Below, piece after piece: positions 9,175 through 18,915 of a DNA stretch of 64,000 bases. Source of the DNA: Nocardia uniformis NBRC 13702 (lineage in GTDB: Bacteria; Actinomycetota; Actinomycetes; Mycobacteriales; Mycobacteriaceae); the NCBI RefSeq assembly GCF_001613345.1, contig NZ_BDCE01000076.1:1-64000 (forward strand). Direction: 5' to 3'. The position numbers and the translations under genes were made by a program. Within the stretch, counting starts at the first letter, position 1, and each line of letters opens with the position of its first letter. Under the pieces are notes generated by a model. It had not been told where the DNA came from. It searched no databases and saw only the letters and a list, made by a program, of their open reading frames with translations.

Positions 9175-10290
9175 GTGCATCCTGACGTCTCTGCTGATCT
9201 GGCCGAACTCGACGCGACTCTCAAGACCGTGGAGTCGGTGCTCGACCTCGATGAGTTGGTCCGCCGTATCGACGAGCTCGAACAGCAGGCCGCCGATCCG
9301 GAGCTGTGGAACAACCAGGAGCACGCGCAGTCGGTTACCAGTGAACTTTCGCACGCGCAGACCGAACTGCGCCGTATCCGCGATCTGCGGCAGCGGCTCG
9401 AGGATCTCCCCGTGCTCTACGAGCTGGCCGAAGGCGAGGAGGGGGAGGCGCACGCCGCCGCTCTCGCCGATGCCGATGCCGAGCGCACCGCCCTGCATAT
9501 CGATGTGGAGGCCATGGAGGTCCGCACCCTGCTGTCGGGCGAGTACGACAAGCGTGAGGCGCTGGTCAATATCCGCTCCGGCGCGGGCGGTGTGGACGCC
9601 GCCGACTGGGCCATGATGCTCATGCGCATGTACGTGCGCTGGGCCGAACGGCACAAGTATCAGGTGGAGATCTACGACACCTCCTATGCCGAAGAGGCGG
9701 GTATCAAATCGGCGACCTTCGCCGTCAAGGCCCCCTACGCCTACGGCACGCTCTCGGTGGAGATGGGCACACACCGGCTGGTGCGCATCAGTCCCTTCGA
9801 CAACCAGGGGCGTCGCCAGACCTCCTTCGCCGAGGTCGAGGTGCTGCCCGTGGTGGAGACCACCGACCACATCGAGATTCCCGAGGGCGAGATCCGCGTC
9901 GATGTGTACCGCTCGTCGGGCCCCGGTGGCCAGAGCGTCAACACCACCGACTCCGCGGTGCGGCTCACCCATATTCCGACCGGCATCGTCGTCACCTGTC
10001 AGAACGAGAAATCGCAGCTGCAGAACAAGATCTCGGCCATGCGCGTGCTGCAGGCCAAACTCCTCGAGCGCAAGCGGCAGGAGGAGCGCGCGGAAATGGA
10101 TGCGCTCAAGACCAATGAGGGTGCGTCGTGGGGCAATCAGATGCGTTCCTACGTGCTGCACCCGTACCAGATGGTCAAGGATCTGCGTACCAACTACGAA
10201 GTGAACAACCCGTCGGCGGTCCTCGACGGTGATATCGACGCCTTCATCGAATCCGGAATTCGCTGGCGTATGCAGGAGCCGAGCCAGTAA
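9175..10290 (+). CDS. prfB: peptide chain release factor 2
   Basis: The protein has 371 aa, the usual RF2 length. It recognises UGA and UAA stop codons through the SPF tripeptide ([15 protein letters not shown]) and triggers peptidyl-tRNA hydrolysis with the GGQ loop ([18 protein letters not shown]). The start is GTG 9175 ([13 protein letters not shown]); the longer upstream frame runs through tandem repeats and is not credible. The gene reads through without the programmed +1 frameshift used for autoregulation in many bacteria. It is followed after 24 bases by the MscS gene, as in mycobacteria. Confidence 0.93.
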   Translation: MHPDVSADLAELDATLKTVESVLDLDELVRRIDELEQQAADPELWNNQEHAQSVTSELSHAQTELRRIRDLRQRLEDLPVLYELAEGEEGEAHAAALADADAERTALHIDVEAMEVRTLLSGEYDKREALVNIRSGAGGVDAADWAMMLMRMYVRWAERHKYQVEIYDTSYAEEAGIKSATFAVKAPYAYGTLSVEMGTHRLVRISPFDNQGRRQTSFAEVEVLPVVETTDHIEIPEGEIRVDVYRSSGPGGQSVNTTDSAVRLTHIPTGIVVTCQNEKSQLQNKISAMRVLQAKLLERKRQEERAEMDALKTNEGASWGNQMRSYVLHPYQMVKDLRTNYEVNNPSAVLDGDIDAFIESGIRWRMQEPSQ

Positions 10291-10314
10291 GCCACAACCG
10301 GGGGTACACCACCG

Positions 10315-11175
10315 ATGGACCACACGATTCTCGCCGCGGGCACCGGCTCCGATCTCACCAACTGGCTCCGGTCCAGCGGGCTCGAGATCGTTCTGCTGAT
10401 TGTCGGCGCCATGCTGTTCAGCCGGTTCGTGACCTACATTCGCGATCGGGTGACCCGCAGAATCGATGCGGGCTTCCACAGCAGTGATTCGCTCGTGCGG
10501 TCCGAGGCGGCCAAGCACCGGCACGCACTCGCCCAGGTCCTCACCTGGGTGGTGCTATCGCTGGTGTATTTCCTGATTGCCTTGGAAGTGTTGCGGCGCT
10601 TGGGCTTTCAACTCGGTGGGCTGGTCGCCCCGGCCGCGGTGCTCGGTGCCGCACTGGGTTTCGGCGCGCAGCGCGTCGTCCAGGACCTACTGGCCGGCTT
10701 CTTTCTCATTACCGAAAAGCAGTACGGCTACGGCGATGTCGTGCGCATCTCGGTATTGGGGTCACCACAGGAAGCCGAGGGTACGGTAGAGGACGTAACA
10801 TTGCGGATCACGACTTTGCGTAATGTTGATGGCGAAGTGGTAACAGTTCCGAACGGCCAGATCGTGAAAGTGATCAACCTATCCAAGGATTGGGCCCGGG
10901 CGGCTATCGACGTGCCGGTACCCGCGACCGCCGATATCAACCGGGTCAACGAGATCCTGCACGAGGTCTGCGCGAAGGCGTTCGCCGACCGCAAGCTGAA
11001 AACGCTGCTGTTGGACGAACCCACCGTGATGGGTGTCGAAGATCTCACCGTCGACCAGATGAACATCAAAATGGTTGCCCGGACGCTTCCGGGCAAACAG
11101 TTCGAAGTGGGGCGCGAACTGCGGGTGCGGGTAGCCGCGGCGATGCGCCGAGAGGGTTTGAGTGAAACTGCGTAA
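10315..11175 (+). CDS. small-conductance mechanosensitive channel family protein
   Basis: The MscS-type protein has 286 aa. Two to three transmembrane helices (about 20-40, 70-90 and 98-125) include the Gly/Ala-rich pore helix (APAAVLGAALGFGAQRVVQDLLAGFFLI). The beta domain with the family segment GTVEDVTLRITTLRNVDGEVVTVPNGQI follows, then a C-terminal alpha/beta domain. It opens under membrane tension to release solutes during hypo-osmotic shock. It lies between prfB and ftsEX, the same position as Rv3104c in M. tuberculosis, and its 3' end overlaps the next start by 14 bases. Confidence 0.87.
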   Translation: MDHTILAAGTGSDLTNWLRSSGLEIVLLIVGAMLFSRFVTYIRDRVTRRIDAGFHSSDSLVRSEAAKHRHALAQVLTWVVLSLVYFLIALEVLRRLGFQLGGLVAPAAVLGAALGFGAQRVVQDLLAGFFLITEKQYGYGDVVRISVLGSPQEAEGTVEDVTLRITTLRNVDGEVVTVPNGQIVKVINLSKDWARAAIDVPVPATADINRVNEILHEVCAKAFADRKLKTLLLDEPTVMGVEDLTVDQMNIKMVARTLPGKQFEVGRELRVRVAAAMRREGLSETA

Positions 11176-11359
11176 GTCCACGATCAGCTCGATCAAAACG
11201 CGTAGATCCACGGCAGTCCTGATGAGCGTGTGGGTCGGAACCTTCGTGCTCTACCTGTTCGTGAAGCCGGAAGCGCCGGAGAATCCGGGCTATTCGCCAA
11301 TCGTCAACAGCGTGCTCAGCAACAATCTGCCAGCCGAGGAGACCTCACCTCCCCGCTAA
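11162..11359 (+). CDS. small single-pass membrane protein (Rv3103c position)
   Basis: The product has 65 aa from GTG 11162, overlapping the MscS gene by 14 bases and probably translationally coupled to it. A basic N-terminus (MKLRKSTISSIKTRRST) precedes one membrane helix (VLMSVWVGTFVLYLFV) and a Pro-rich tail. Its position between the MscS gene and ftsE is conserved with mycobacteria. The helix motif W-V-G-T-F-V-L-Y-L recurs in the small protein at 16129-16398. Function is unknown. Confidence 0.65.
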   Translation: MKLRKSTISSIKTRRSTAVLMSVWVGTFVLYLFVKPEAPENPGYSPIVNSVLSNNLPAEETSPPR

Positions 11360-11416
11360 CCCCCAGCCTGCGCGGCGCATCGGCGCGCCGCGCGCCGCTG
11401 GCTACACTGGCTCTCC

Positions 11417-12106
11417 GTGATAGCACTGCGGAACGTCACCAAGTCATATAAGACCTCGACGCGACCCGCGCTGGATAATGTCTCCGTCGACATCGCGAAA
11501 GGCGAGTTCGTCTTCGTGATCGGACCCTCCGGCTCCGGTAAGTCGACTTTCATGCGGTTACTACTGAAGGACGAGAAGCCGACCTCGGGCGAAGTGTGGG
11601 TGACCGATTTGCGAGTGGATAAGCTACCCGCGCGCAAAGTACCGAAACTGCGTCAGCGCATGGGTTGTGTCTTCCAGGATTTTCGGTTGCTGCAGCAGAA
11701 GACGGTCGAGCAGAATGTCGCGTTCGCGCTGGAAGTAATCGGTAAGAGCGGCTCCTTCATCAGCCGCGCGGTCCCCGAGGCCCTCGATATGGTCGGCCTC
11801 TCCGGTAAGGCCGATCGCCTGCCCAGCGAACTCTCCGGCGGTGAACAGCAACGCGTCGCGCTGGCGCGCGCGTTCGTGAACCGGCCGCTGGTCCTGCTCG
11901 CCGATGAACCCACCGGCAACCTCGACCCGGATACCAGTCAGGACATCATGACGCTGCTGGAACGCATCAATCGCACCGGAACCACGGTGGTGATGGCCAC
12001 CCACGACAACACCATTGTCGACGCCATGCGGCGGCGCGTGGTGGAGCTCGACCGCGGCCGCCTGGTGCGCGATGACGAGACCGGTGTGTACGGGGTGGGC
12101 CGCTAA
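11417..12106 (+). CDS. ftsE: cell-division ABC transporter ATP-binding protein FtsE
   Basis: The ATPase has 229 aa from GTG 11417. Walker A is GPSGSGKST (36-44), the signature is [14 protein letters not shown] (about 138-151) and Walker B is LLADEPTG. FtsE and FtsX form a membrane complex that couples ATP hydrolysis to activation of peptidoglycan hydrolases at the division site or during elongation. The stop codon overlaps the ftsX start as TAATG, a classic coupled pair. Confidence 0.93.
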   Translation: MIALRNVTKSYKTSTRPALDNVSVDIAKGEFVFVIGPSGSGKSTFMRLLLKDEKPTSGEVWVTDLRVDKLPARKVPKLRQRMGCVFQDFRLLQQKTVEQNVAFALEVIGKSGSFISRAVPEALDMVGLSGKADRLPSELSGGEQQRVALARAFVNRPLVLLADEPTGNLDPDTSQDIMTLLERINRTGTTVVMATHDNTIVDAMRRRVVELDRGRLVRDDETGVYGVGR

Positions 12107-13011
12107 TGCGCTTCGGATTCCTATTCGGCGAGGTGTTCACCGGTCTCCGGCGCAACATCACGATGACCATCGCCATGATCCTCACCACCGCGGTATCGCT
12201 GACCATGCTGGGCGGCGGTCTGCTCTCGGTACGGATGGCGGATAAGGTCGAGAGCTTCTATATGGATCGGGTCGAGATCCGGCTGTATCTCGATGAGGTC
12301 GTCTCCCAGACCGATCCGGACTGCCTGGCGGAGCCGTGCAAGGCCCTGCAGGCGGATCTGAAGGCGGATCCGAATGTGTCGAGCGTGCAGTTCGTCAATA
12401 GCGAAGAGGCGGTGAAGGAGGTCAAGGAGACCACCTTCAAGGATCAGCCGGGATTGGCCGACGAGGTCAGCAAGGACGGGCTGCCCGCGTCCTTCCGGGT
12501 GAAGTTGGACAATGCCGAGGACTATCAGGCGATCTACGAGAAATTCGCGACGCGGCCCGGGGTGATGACGGTCCTCAATGACAAGGACATTGTTGACCGA
12601 CTGGTCAGCTTCTTTGTCGGATTGCGCAATGCCGCCTTCGGTTTGGCAATGCTGCAAGCGCTCGCCGCACTGCTGTTGATCGCGAATATGGTGCAGGTCG
12701 CGGCATTGGCGCGGAAGACCGAAGTCGGCATCATGCGGCTGGTCGGCGCGACCCGCTGGTACACGCAGCTGCCGTTCCTCCTCGAAGCGGTGCTGGCCGC
12801 GCTGGTGGGTTCGGCGCTGGCGGTGGCGGGTTTGTTCATTTCCAAGCCGCTGGTGATCAATCGGGCGCTGGGTGACCTGTTCGACAATCGGGTGTTGCCG
12901 GGTATCACCGGAGACGATATCGCCGCGGTGTCGATGATCATTCTCCCGGTGGGTGTGGGATTCGCCGCACTGGCCGCGTATCTGGCGCTGCGGTATTACG
13001 TGCGGGAGTGA
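12106..13011 (+). CDS. ftsX: cell-division ABC transporter permease FtsX
   Basis: The protein has 301 aa. The first membrane helix (about 22-43) is followed by an extracellular domain of about 110 residues containing a Cys pair (DCLAEPC), where peptidoglycan hydrolase partners bind. Three C-terminal helices and the segment RKTEVGIMRLVGATRWYTQLPFLLEA form the FtsX/MacB permease core. It starts within the ftsE stop codon. Confidence 0.92.
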   Translation: MRFGFLFGEVFTGLRRNITMTIAMILTTAVSLTMLGGGLLSVRMADKVESFYMDRVEIRLYLDEVVSQTDPDCLAEPCKALQADLKADPNVSSVQFVNSEEAVKEVKETTFKDQPGLADEVSKDGLPASFRVKLDNAEDYQAIYEKFATRPGVMTVLNDKDIVDRLVSFFVGLRNAAFGLAMLQALAALLLIANMVQVAALARKTEVGIMRLVGATRWYTQLPFLLEAVLAALVGSALAVAGLFISKPLVINRALGDLFDNRVLPGITGDDIAAVSMIILPVGVGFAALAAYLALRYYVRE

Positions 13012-13019
13012 GACCCCGT

Positions 13020-13093
13020 GTCATCCCGGCATGCTTTTGGCCGGGATCCACTGCCGATCAGGTGGATTCCGGCCAAAAGCACGCCGGAATGAC
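13020..13093. repeat. palindromic intergenic repeat, copy A
   Basis: The 32-base arms GTCATCCCGGCATGC... (13020-13051) and ...GCACGCCGGAATGAC (13062-13093) are imperfect inverted repeats around a 10-base loop. Two related copies occur at 45049-45133 and 45247-45323. It begins 8 bases after the ftsX stop codon, so it may also act as a transcript end. It looks like a dispersed REP/MITE-type element. Confidence 0.85.
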
Positions 13094-13200
13094 GTGGCGG
13101 GCCCCATACATGGGGTGCGTGCGAGGACAAGCGGTGCGAAGTCGCGCGGCCTGTGCACTACAGCGCTCGCCTGTCCTCGGGTATCCGTAGGATTGCTCGC

Positions 13201-15348
13201 GTGAGTGCCCCGGAGATCGAAACCATGCCCGCCGGTGTCAACGCTGCATCCGCTGAGTCCGTCACCGAGTCCATTACTGACTCCGTCAAAACGGATGCGG
13301 CACAGGATGTTCTACAGCGGGTATTCGGCTACGACAGTTTCCGTGGGCCGCAGCGCGACATTGTCGATCAGGTGATCGGCGGTGGCGACGCACTGGTGCT
13401 GATGCCCACCGGTGGTGGTAAATCGCTCTGCTATCAGATCCCCGCCCTGGTGCGGCCCGGCGTCGGTGTGGTGATCTCGCCGCTCATCGCGCTCATGCAG
13501 GATCAGGTCGACGCGCTCCGGGCGCTCGGCGTGCGCGCCGGATTCCTCAACTCCACCCAGTTCCCGGACGAACGGCGCGCGGTGGAGGCGCAATTCGTGG
13601 CGGGGGAGCTCGACGTGCTCTACCTCGCGCCGGAGCGGCTGCGGCTGGAGTCGACCGCGCAGTTGCTCGATCGCGGCACGATCTCGGTTTTCGCCATCGA
13701 CGAGGCGCACTGTGTCTCGCAGTGGGGCCACGACTTCCGGCCCGACTATCTGGCGCTGTCCATGGTGCACGAGCGCTGGCCGGATGTGCCGCGCATCGCG
13801 CTCACCGCGACCGCCACCGAGGCCACTCGACGGGAGATCGCCGAGCGCCTGGACCTGACCAAGGCCAAGCATTTCGTCGCCAGCTTCGATCGCCCCAATA
13901 TCCAGTACCGGATCGAGGGTAAGAACCGCGCCGATCAGCAACTACTGCAGTTCATCAATTCCGAGCATGCCGGCGATGCGGGCATCGTCTACTGCCTGTC
14001 GCGGAATTCGGTGGAGAAGACCGCCGCCTTCCTCAGCGCCAATGGCATCACGGCGGTCCCGTACCACGCGGGGCTGGACAATCGCACCCGTGCGACCAAT
14101 CAGTCGCGATTCCTGCGCGAGGACGGCCTCGTCGTGGTCGCCACCATTGCCTTCGGTATGGGTATCGATAAGCCTGATGTCCGCTTCGTCGCCCATTTGG
14201 ATCTCCCGAAATCGGTCGAGGGTTATTACCAGGAGACCGGCCGTGCGGGACGCGACGGCCTGCCGTCCACCGCCTGGATGGTCTATGGCCTGAACGACGT
14301 TGTGCAGCAACGCAAAATGATCGAATCGTCCGACGGTGACCTCGCTCATCGACGCCAATTGAACCTGCACCTCGACGCCATGCTGGCCCTCTGTGAAACC
14401 GTCCAGTGCCGTCGCACCCAGCTACTCAACTACTTCAGTCAGTCCAGCCGGCCCTGCGGCAACTGCGATACCTGCCTCACCCCGCCGGAAGCCTGGGACG
14501 GCACCGTCGCCGCGCAGAAGGCGCTGTCGGCCGTGCTGCGCCTGAAACGTGAACGCGGACAAAGCTTCGGCGCGGGCCATATCGTCGATATCCTCATCGG
14601 CAAGCGCAATCCCAAGGTCGAACAGCACGCCCACCACGAGCTCAAGGTCTTCGGCGCGGGTACGGAACTGCGCGATATCGAATGGCGCGGCGTCATCCGC
14701 CAGCTATTGGCGCAGGGGCTGCTGGCCGTGCACGGCGACTACGGCGTCCTCACCCTCACCGAAGCCAGCAATAAGGTGCTCTTCGAAAAGCAGCAGGTCA
14801 TGTTCCGCCGCGAACCCGAACGCACCAAACCGGCTCGAACCCCGAAGGCCGCCAAGGGTTCCCGCCTCGCCGCCGCGGATCTCGCGCCCGGTGACGCGGA
14901 CCTCTTCGAAAAGCTCCGGGCCTGGCGGGCCGCTACCGCCAAGGAGCAGGGCGTCCCCGCCTACGTCGTCTTCCACGACGCCACGCTGCGCGAAATCGCC
15001 GCCCGCAAACCGGGTTCCATTGCCGACCTCGGCACCATATCGGGGATCGGCGAGAACAAGCGCGCGAAATACGGTGCGGGCGTGCTGGAGGTCATCGCGG
15101 GCAGTCCGGTCGCCGCGGAGGCTCCCGCTACGGCGAAGCCCGTGGCCGCGGCGAAGACGGCCGGCACCCGGACCGCTCCCACAGACGCGAAATCGGCTAC
15201 CGCGCCGAGGAAAGCCGTAGCCGAGCCGAGGTCGACCCCAGCGCGTGGCAGCCGTCCAGCGCCCGCTGCTTTCGATGTACCCGACGACATCCCACTGCCG
15301 GAACCGCCGCCGGACTACGACGAGTTGCCGCCCGATGGCGCGTGGTGA
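13201..15348 (+). CDS. recQ: ATP-dependent DNA helicase RecQ
   Basis: The 3'-5' helicase has 715 aa from GTG 13201; ATG 13225 is an alternative. Walker A is MPTGGGKS (about 68-75) and the DEAH box is [21 protein letters not shown]. The helicase C-terminal core includes GFIG-type and [13 protein letters not shown] motifs, with the zinc-binding Cys cluster [10 protein letters not shown]...CGNCDTC. A winged helix and an HRDC domain (about 565-645) follow. An Ala/Pro-rich tail of about 90 residues ends with an acidic [17 protein letters not shown]. RecQ acts in recombination and fork repair. It is inserted between the ftsEX and smpB blocks relative to the M. tuberculosis order. Confidence 0.9.
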   Translation: MSAPEIETMPAGVNAASAESVTESITDSVKTDAAQDVLQRVFGYDSFRGPQRDIVDQVIGGGDALVLMPTGGGKSLCYQIPALVRPGVGVVISPLIALMQDQVDALRALGVRAGFLNSTQFPDERRAVEAQFVAGELDVLYLAPERLRLESTAQLLDRGTISVFAIDEAHCVSQWGHDFRPDYLALSMVHERWPDVPRIALTATATEATRREIAERLDLTKAKHFVASFDRPNIQYRIEGKNRADQQLLQFINSEHAGDAGIVYCLSRNSVEKTAAFLSANGITAVPYHAGLDNRTRATNQSRFLREDGLVVVATIAFGMGIDKPDVRFVAHLDLPKSVEGYYQETGRAGRDGLPSTAWMVYGLNDVVQQRKMIESSDGDLAHRRQLNLHLDAMLALCETVQCRRTQLLNYFSQSSRPCGNCDTCLTPPEAWDGTVAAQKALSAVLRLKRERGQSFGAGHIVDILIGKRNPKVEQHAHHELKVFGAGTELRDIEWRGVIRQLLAQGLLAVHGDYGVLTLTEASNKVLFEKQQVMFRREPERTKPARTPKAAKGSRLAAADLAPGDADLFEKLRAWRAATAKEQGVPAYVVFHDATLREIAARKPGSIADLGTISGIGENKRAKYGAGVLEVIAGSPVAAEAPATAKPVAAAKTAGTRTAPTDAKSATAPRKAVAEPRSTPARGSRPAPAAFDVPDDIPLPEPPPDYDELPPDGAW

Positions 15349-15551
15349 CGCGAAACGTTCGATGAGTATCAGCGGAGCTGGGTGCGGCTCGGCACCCGTC
15401 GGTTCTGCTCGCGGGCGAACGCCGACCGCCGAGGTGCGGATAGACGGAACCTCACGCCCGACGGCAGCCGCCGGGTGGGATTCGGGTTGTGCGTTCCGGC
15501 GGGAGAATCGTCGAAGGGCGGCAGCCGAATTCGGCCGATACGATATTCCGG

Positions 15552-16001
15552 GTGTTCGAACTGGTTCTTCCTCTGGTCGCGGGAGTGGCCGCCCCCGCGA
15601 TTGGCGGACTGCTGTACGGGCTGGCCTACCATCATGTGCTGGTCCCGTTGAATGAGGCGTTTCGCTATCACGGGGGGCCACGCTTTACCGGAAGACGTCC
15701 CGCCCTCGCGGTGGCTCACAGCTGTGCGGCCGAGCATGAGCCCGGGGCATGTCCGTGCCCACCGCGCCGTCAGCGCACGATCCTCGAGTACCACGGAGCG
15801 GACTGGCGCCGCCGATGCTTCCCGGTGCCGGGCCGATACCCGCTCGACGCCGAGGTGCCCGTGCACGTCAGCTACACCAGCAACCGTCCCTACCCGCTGA
15901 CCCGGATTACCGTCGTCCGCAGTGCGATTCGCGGAACCGCGGCTGGATTCGCTATCGGTCTGGTCGTTATCGCCATGATGTGCGTGACGCTCTACGTTTA
16001 G
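15552..16001 (+). CDS. two-TM membrane protein of unknown function
   Basis: From GTG 15552 the product has 149 aa (VFELVLPLVAGVAAPAIGGL), with a possible -10 TACGAT 7 bases upstream. A longer GTG start at 15489 is possible. One membrane helix lies at each end. Between them is a soluble loop with three Cys and the segment VHVSYTSNRPYPLTR, loosely like DUF3592-type proteins. The gene follows recQ by about 200 bases. The call is moderately secure because both helices and the stop are well placed. Confidence 0.5.
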   Translation: MFELVLPLVAGVAAPAIGGLLYGLAYHHVLVPLNEAFRYHGGPRFTGRRPALAVAHSCAAEHEPGACPCPPRRQRTILEYHGADWRRRCFPVPGRYPLDAEVPVHVSYTSNRPYPLTRITVVRSAIRGTAAGFAIGLVVIAMMCVTLYV

Positions 16002-16128
16002 CGATCAGCGACCGGCCGATCCGCCGACGAAGACCGGCTGTGTTCGGGTGGTCGCCTGGACCGTCCGCGCCGGTGTGCCGGGTTGCCGACTTCGCGTTAG
16101 CTGGTGCATAAGCGGTTGATCGAGGCGA

Positions 16129-16398
16129 ATGTCCCGTGCGCGGAGCCCGATCGTGGATACCGTTTCGGTTATGGATTCCGATGACGACTCGTCCTATGAG
16201 CCCCCGGAAGAGGTTGACGACGGGGATGTGGGAGAGCGCCTGGTTCCCGGCGTGGGCGCATACGCGGTGGTGGAATCGGGATGGCTCGGGCGACGGCCGT
16301 CACCCAGTCGCGGACGCCCGCGGTGGACCACGCTGGTGCTGTTGGCCATGTGGATCGGGACGCTCGTGCTGTACCTATGGTTGCAGCGCGGCGGATGA
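16129..16398 (+). CDS. small C-terminally anchored membrane protein
   Basis: The product has 89 aa from ATG 16129 (a weak GAGG lies 5 bases upstream); ATG 16171 is an alternative start. An acidic N-terminus (DSDDDSSYEPPEEVDDGD) and a basic linker precede a single C-terminal helix, TTLVLLAMWIGTLVLYLWLQRGG. The helix closely resembles that of the 11162-11359 protein (W-I/V-G-T-x-V-L-Y-L), suggesting paralogy. Function is unknown. Confidence 0.55.
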   Translation: MSRARSPIVDTVSVMDSDDDSSYEPPEEVDDGDVGERLVPGVGAYAVVESGWLGRRPSPSRGRPRWTTLVLLAMWIGTLVLYLWLQRGG

Positions 16399-16440
16399 AG
16401 GCCGGGAGCGCCCGGCCATCATGCCGCTTCGAAGCGCTGG

Positions 16441-17100
16441 TCAGCGCTGGCCGCCGGGATTGGCGACCTCGTCCGGGATCGACTGGTCCGGGGTGACCGT
16501 GCGGCCGTCCGACCCGAGGGTGAAGGTGATGACCACGGGGCCGCCCGAGGGACAGCAGTTGGCATCGCTTCCGGTCAACCAGCGATAGCGCACCTGTACA
16601 CCGCGGTCGGAGGAGCCGACCACAGTCGTATACGACGTCGCCTTCAGTGTCGCGGTGCCGAGATATCCGTCGTGGTTGAAGAACAACACGTGGTAGGGCG
16701 AGCTGGCCGTACCGCCCGGCGTGGTCGCGAGTACCCACAGCAGTTGCGGGCACGACCCGACCGGTGCGTCCGTGGCGCTGTCGACGATGTACGGGTCGCC
16801 GCCCACCGAGGGGCCGATCGAGGAGATCGCGCTAGTGACCACGCCCGAGTTCAGATTGACACACCTGCCATTTCCCGCGGTGACGGGGATGCCGTCGGTC
16901 TGTGTGGGTGACGTTGTTCCCGGCTGCTGTATCGGGACGTCCTGCGTCGCGGGCGAGTCGGTGGCCGGGCCGGATGTGCCGGGTGTCGACTGTTGAGTGG
17001 TCGACGGTTGGGTGGTCGACGGTGTTCCGGTGTCCTGGCATCCGGCGACCGCGCCGGTTACCAAGATCGCCGCGAAGACTGTGCCGATGAGCTTTCTCAT
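16441..17100 (-). CDS. LppP/LprE-family lipoprotein
   Basis: The product has 219 aa from ATG 17100, preceded by GGGAGG. The signal peptide ends in a lipobox with Cys21 (TGAVAGC). A Thr/Ser/Pro/Gln-rich linker to about residue 70 spans the cell wall, followed by a compact domain with CVNLNSG, SCPQLLWV and NCCPSGGPVVITF segments typical of the LppP/LprE family. It is anchored to the outer face of the membrane; in mycobacteria related proteins affect envelope stress and host interaction, but the biochemical role is unknown. The gene is divergent from smpB. Confidence 0.82.
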   Translation of the reverse strand: MRKLIGTVFAAILVTGAVAGCQDTGTPSTTQPSTTQQSTPGTSGPATDSPATQDVPIQQPGTTSPTQTDGIPVTAGNGRCVNLNSGVVTSAISSIGPSVGGDPYIVDSATDAPVGSCPQLLWVLATTPGGTASSPYHVLFFNHDGYLGTATLKATSYTTVVGSSDRGVQVRYRWLTGSDANCCPSGGPVVITFTLGSDGRTVTPDQSIPDEVANPGGQR

Positions 17101-17346
17101 GCGTGTTCCTCCCGAATCGACTCCTCTGGAAGTCGGCGTCCAGGAAGTTGCCGTTACGCCCCGAACTCTGTGGGCTTGCCTCCAACCGTGCGTGAAAGGC
17201 ACACTCCGCCAACGAAATTGCCGACGGCGAGCCATCTGATCCACTGGTGGCCGCGCATGATCGGTGTGCCACGTGACCGGCCAACCGCTGTCCGCGCGCG
17301 GCCCACCTGGGAATAAACTCGTTGCCGCAATGCTTAAGCTGGTCTT

Positions 17347-17823
17347 GTGAAAGAAAAGGGTCGCAAGGTCATCGCCTCCAACCGTAAGGCGCGGCACAAC
17401 TACACGATCCTGGAGACGTTCGAGGCCGGGGTCGCGCTGGTCGGTACCGAGGTGAAGAGCCTGCGGGAGGGTAAAGCCTCGCTGGTGGACGCCTACGCCA
17501 GCATCGATGACGGCGAGGTCTGGCTGCGCGGACTGCATATCCCCGAGTTCAGCCACGGCTCCTGGACCAATCACGCGCCGCGCCGCACACGCAAACTGCT
17601 GATGCACCGCCGTGAGATCGACAAGCTGGTCGGCAAGACCAAGGAGTCCAGCCTCACCCTGGTGCCGCTGTCGATGTACTTCAATGAGGGCAAGGTCAAG
17701 GTCGAACTCGCCCTGGCCAAGGGTAAGCAGGACTACGACAAGCGCCAGGACCTGGCACGACGCACCGCCGAACGTGAGGTGACGCGCGAGCTCGGGCGGC
17801 GGGTCAAGGGGATGAGCCGGTAA
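17347..17823 (+). CDS. smpB: tmRNA-binding protein SmpB
   Basis: The protein has 158 aa from GTG 17347. The beta-barrel core carries [35 protein letters not shown], and the basic C-terminal tail ([32 protein letters not shown]) enters the decoding centre. SmpB delivers tmRNA to stalled ribosomes. Its RNA partner ssrA lies 75 bases downstream, so both parts of the trans-translation system are adjacent. Confidence 0.95.
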   Translation: MKEKGRKVIASNRKARHNYTILETFEAGVALVGTEVKSLREGKASLVDAYASIDDGEVWLRGLHIPEFSHGSWTNHAPRRTRKLLMHRREIDKLVGKTKESSLTLVPLSMYFNEGKVKVELALAKGKQDYDKRQDLARRTAEREVTRELGRRVKGMSR

Positions 17824-17898
17824 TGGGAATGATTCACCGGTCGTGAGGTGTTAAAGTAACGAGTCCGATCGCAAGGTCGGGCTACTGAAGTGACACAC

Positions 17899-18266
17899 GG
17901 GGCTGAACGGTTTCGACTGCGTGCGTTAATTCAGGGGAAGCGTGTCGGTGCAGGCAAGAGACCACCGTAAGCGTCGCTGCAACCTTATAAGCGCCGATTC
18001 CAATCAGCGCGACTACGCTCTCGCTGCCTAAGTAGCGAAGCGTGTCTGTCAGCCCGGGTTCGCCCTCGACCCGGTCCCTGGCATCAGCTAGAGGGCTTAC
18101 CGTCCGCCTCGGTCGCGGAGACAGGACGGGACATCGAACAGCGACTGGGATCGTCATCTCGGCTTGTTCGCGTGACTGAGAGATCCGAGTAGAGACACAG
18201 CGAACTGCACACGGAGAAGCCCTGGAAAAGCGGCGGAGGACCCGGGTTCGATTCCCGGCAGCTCCA
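17899..18266 (+). ncRNA. ssrA: transfer-messenger RNA
   Basis: The 5' end GGGGCTGAACGGTTTCGACT and the 3' end TTCGATTCCCGGCAGCTCCA pair into the tRNA-like domain. The resume frame at 17993-18031 reads Ala-Asp-Ser-Asn-Gln-Arg-Asp-Tyr-Ala-Leu-Ala-Ala followed by TAA, a degradation tag close to the mycobacterial ADSHQRDYALAA. The terminal CCA is not encoded. It rescues ribosomes stalled on broken messages together with SmpB. Confidence 0.96.
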
Positions 18267-18270
18267 CTGA

Positions 18271-18306
18271 GAAGGCCCGGTCCATCAGGACCGGGCCTTC
18301 GTCGTT
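18271..18306 (+). terminator. terminator of ssrA
   Basis: A perfect 13-bp stem (GAAGGCCCGGTCC with its complement) and a 4-base loop start 4 bases after the mature tmRNA end and are followed by a T-rich run. Confidence 0.85.
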
Positions 18307-18347
18307 TTACATAGCTATCTTGCTACCGCGACCACGCGGGCATAGCA

Positions 18348-18363
18348 TGTGATGCACGTCACT
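18348..18363. promoter_or_regulatory. CRP-type cAMP receptor site
   Basis: TGTGATGCACGTCACT matches TGTGA-N6-TCACA with one mismatch. It lies 163 bases upstream of the cupin gene and could activate or repress the cupin-methyltransferase operon through a mycobacterial-type CRP. The regulator gene is not in the window. Confidence 0.55.
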
Positions 18364-18525
18364 TGGAGATGGATCCAGGTGCGTATGCGCTTTCGATATG
18401 TAGTCGGGGGTAGGTGTCTTTTCCAGAGGCGGCGGCCGTGGTTCTCACGCATCGGAGGATGTCTTCCAGTCGGGCAAGTTTCGGCTATGGCCAGCTGCCG
18501 CAATGCGATCAAGAGGAGAGCGGCC

Positions 18526-18888
18526 ATGTCTGGTCTGGTTCGTAGAACATTCGATTCACCCGAGGAAACCCGACCCTTCGAACAGGGCAAGGGCAGACTC
18601 GATCTCGTCAATCTCGACGGCGGCCCGGTGGGGCGGGCGGTGTTCGAACCCGGTTGGCGGTGGTCGGAGCATGTCAAGCCGATCGCCCAGACCGATAGCT
18701 GCCAGGCCGCGCATGCCGGATACTGCCTGGCCGGGCGGATGGTGGTGGCCATGGACGATGGCGAGCAGCAGGAATTCGGCCCAGGGGATTTCATGGTCGC
18801 GCCGCCGGGCCACGACGCGTGGGTGGTCGGAGACGAAGCCTGCGTCATGCTCGACTGGCAGGGCTTCGCCGACTACGCCAAGCCGTAG
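18526..18888 (+). CDS. cupin-domain protein
   Basis: The product has 120 aa from ATG 18526, behind an AAGAGGAGA ribosome site. The double-stranded beta-helix fold is indicated by AGYCLAGRMVVAMDDGEQQEFGPGDFMVAPPGHDAWVVGDEACVMLDW. Only part of the usual metal triad is seen (His in PPGHDAW), so it may be a binding protein and not an enzyme. It is followed 27 bases later by the methyltransferase gene, so the pair is likely co-transcribed. Confidence 0.78.
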   Translation: MSGLVRRTFDSPEETRPFEQGKGRLDLVNLDGGPVGRAVFEPGWRWSEHVKPIAQTDSCQAAHAGYCLAGRMVVAMDDGEQQEFGPGDFMVAPPGHDAWVVGDEACVMLDWQGFADYAKP

Positions 18889-18915
18889 GCCGAATTCACT
18901 AGGAGTGGAGCTGTT

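Noticed and set aside
9175-9260. Programmed +1 frameshift in prfB
   Set aside because: The RF2 frame is continuous from the GTG start and no early in-frame TGA exists.
8752-10524. 590-codon minus-strand frame opposite prfB
   Set aside because: It is an antisense shadow of a well-supported conserved gene, caused by high GC at third positions.
17899-18266. Integration site (att) of an element in ssrA or tRNA-Ala
   Set aside because: No second copy of either 3' end and no integrase gene are seen in the window.
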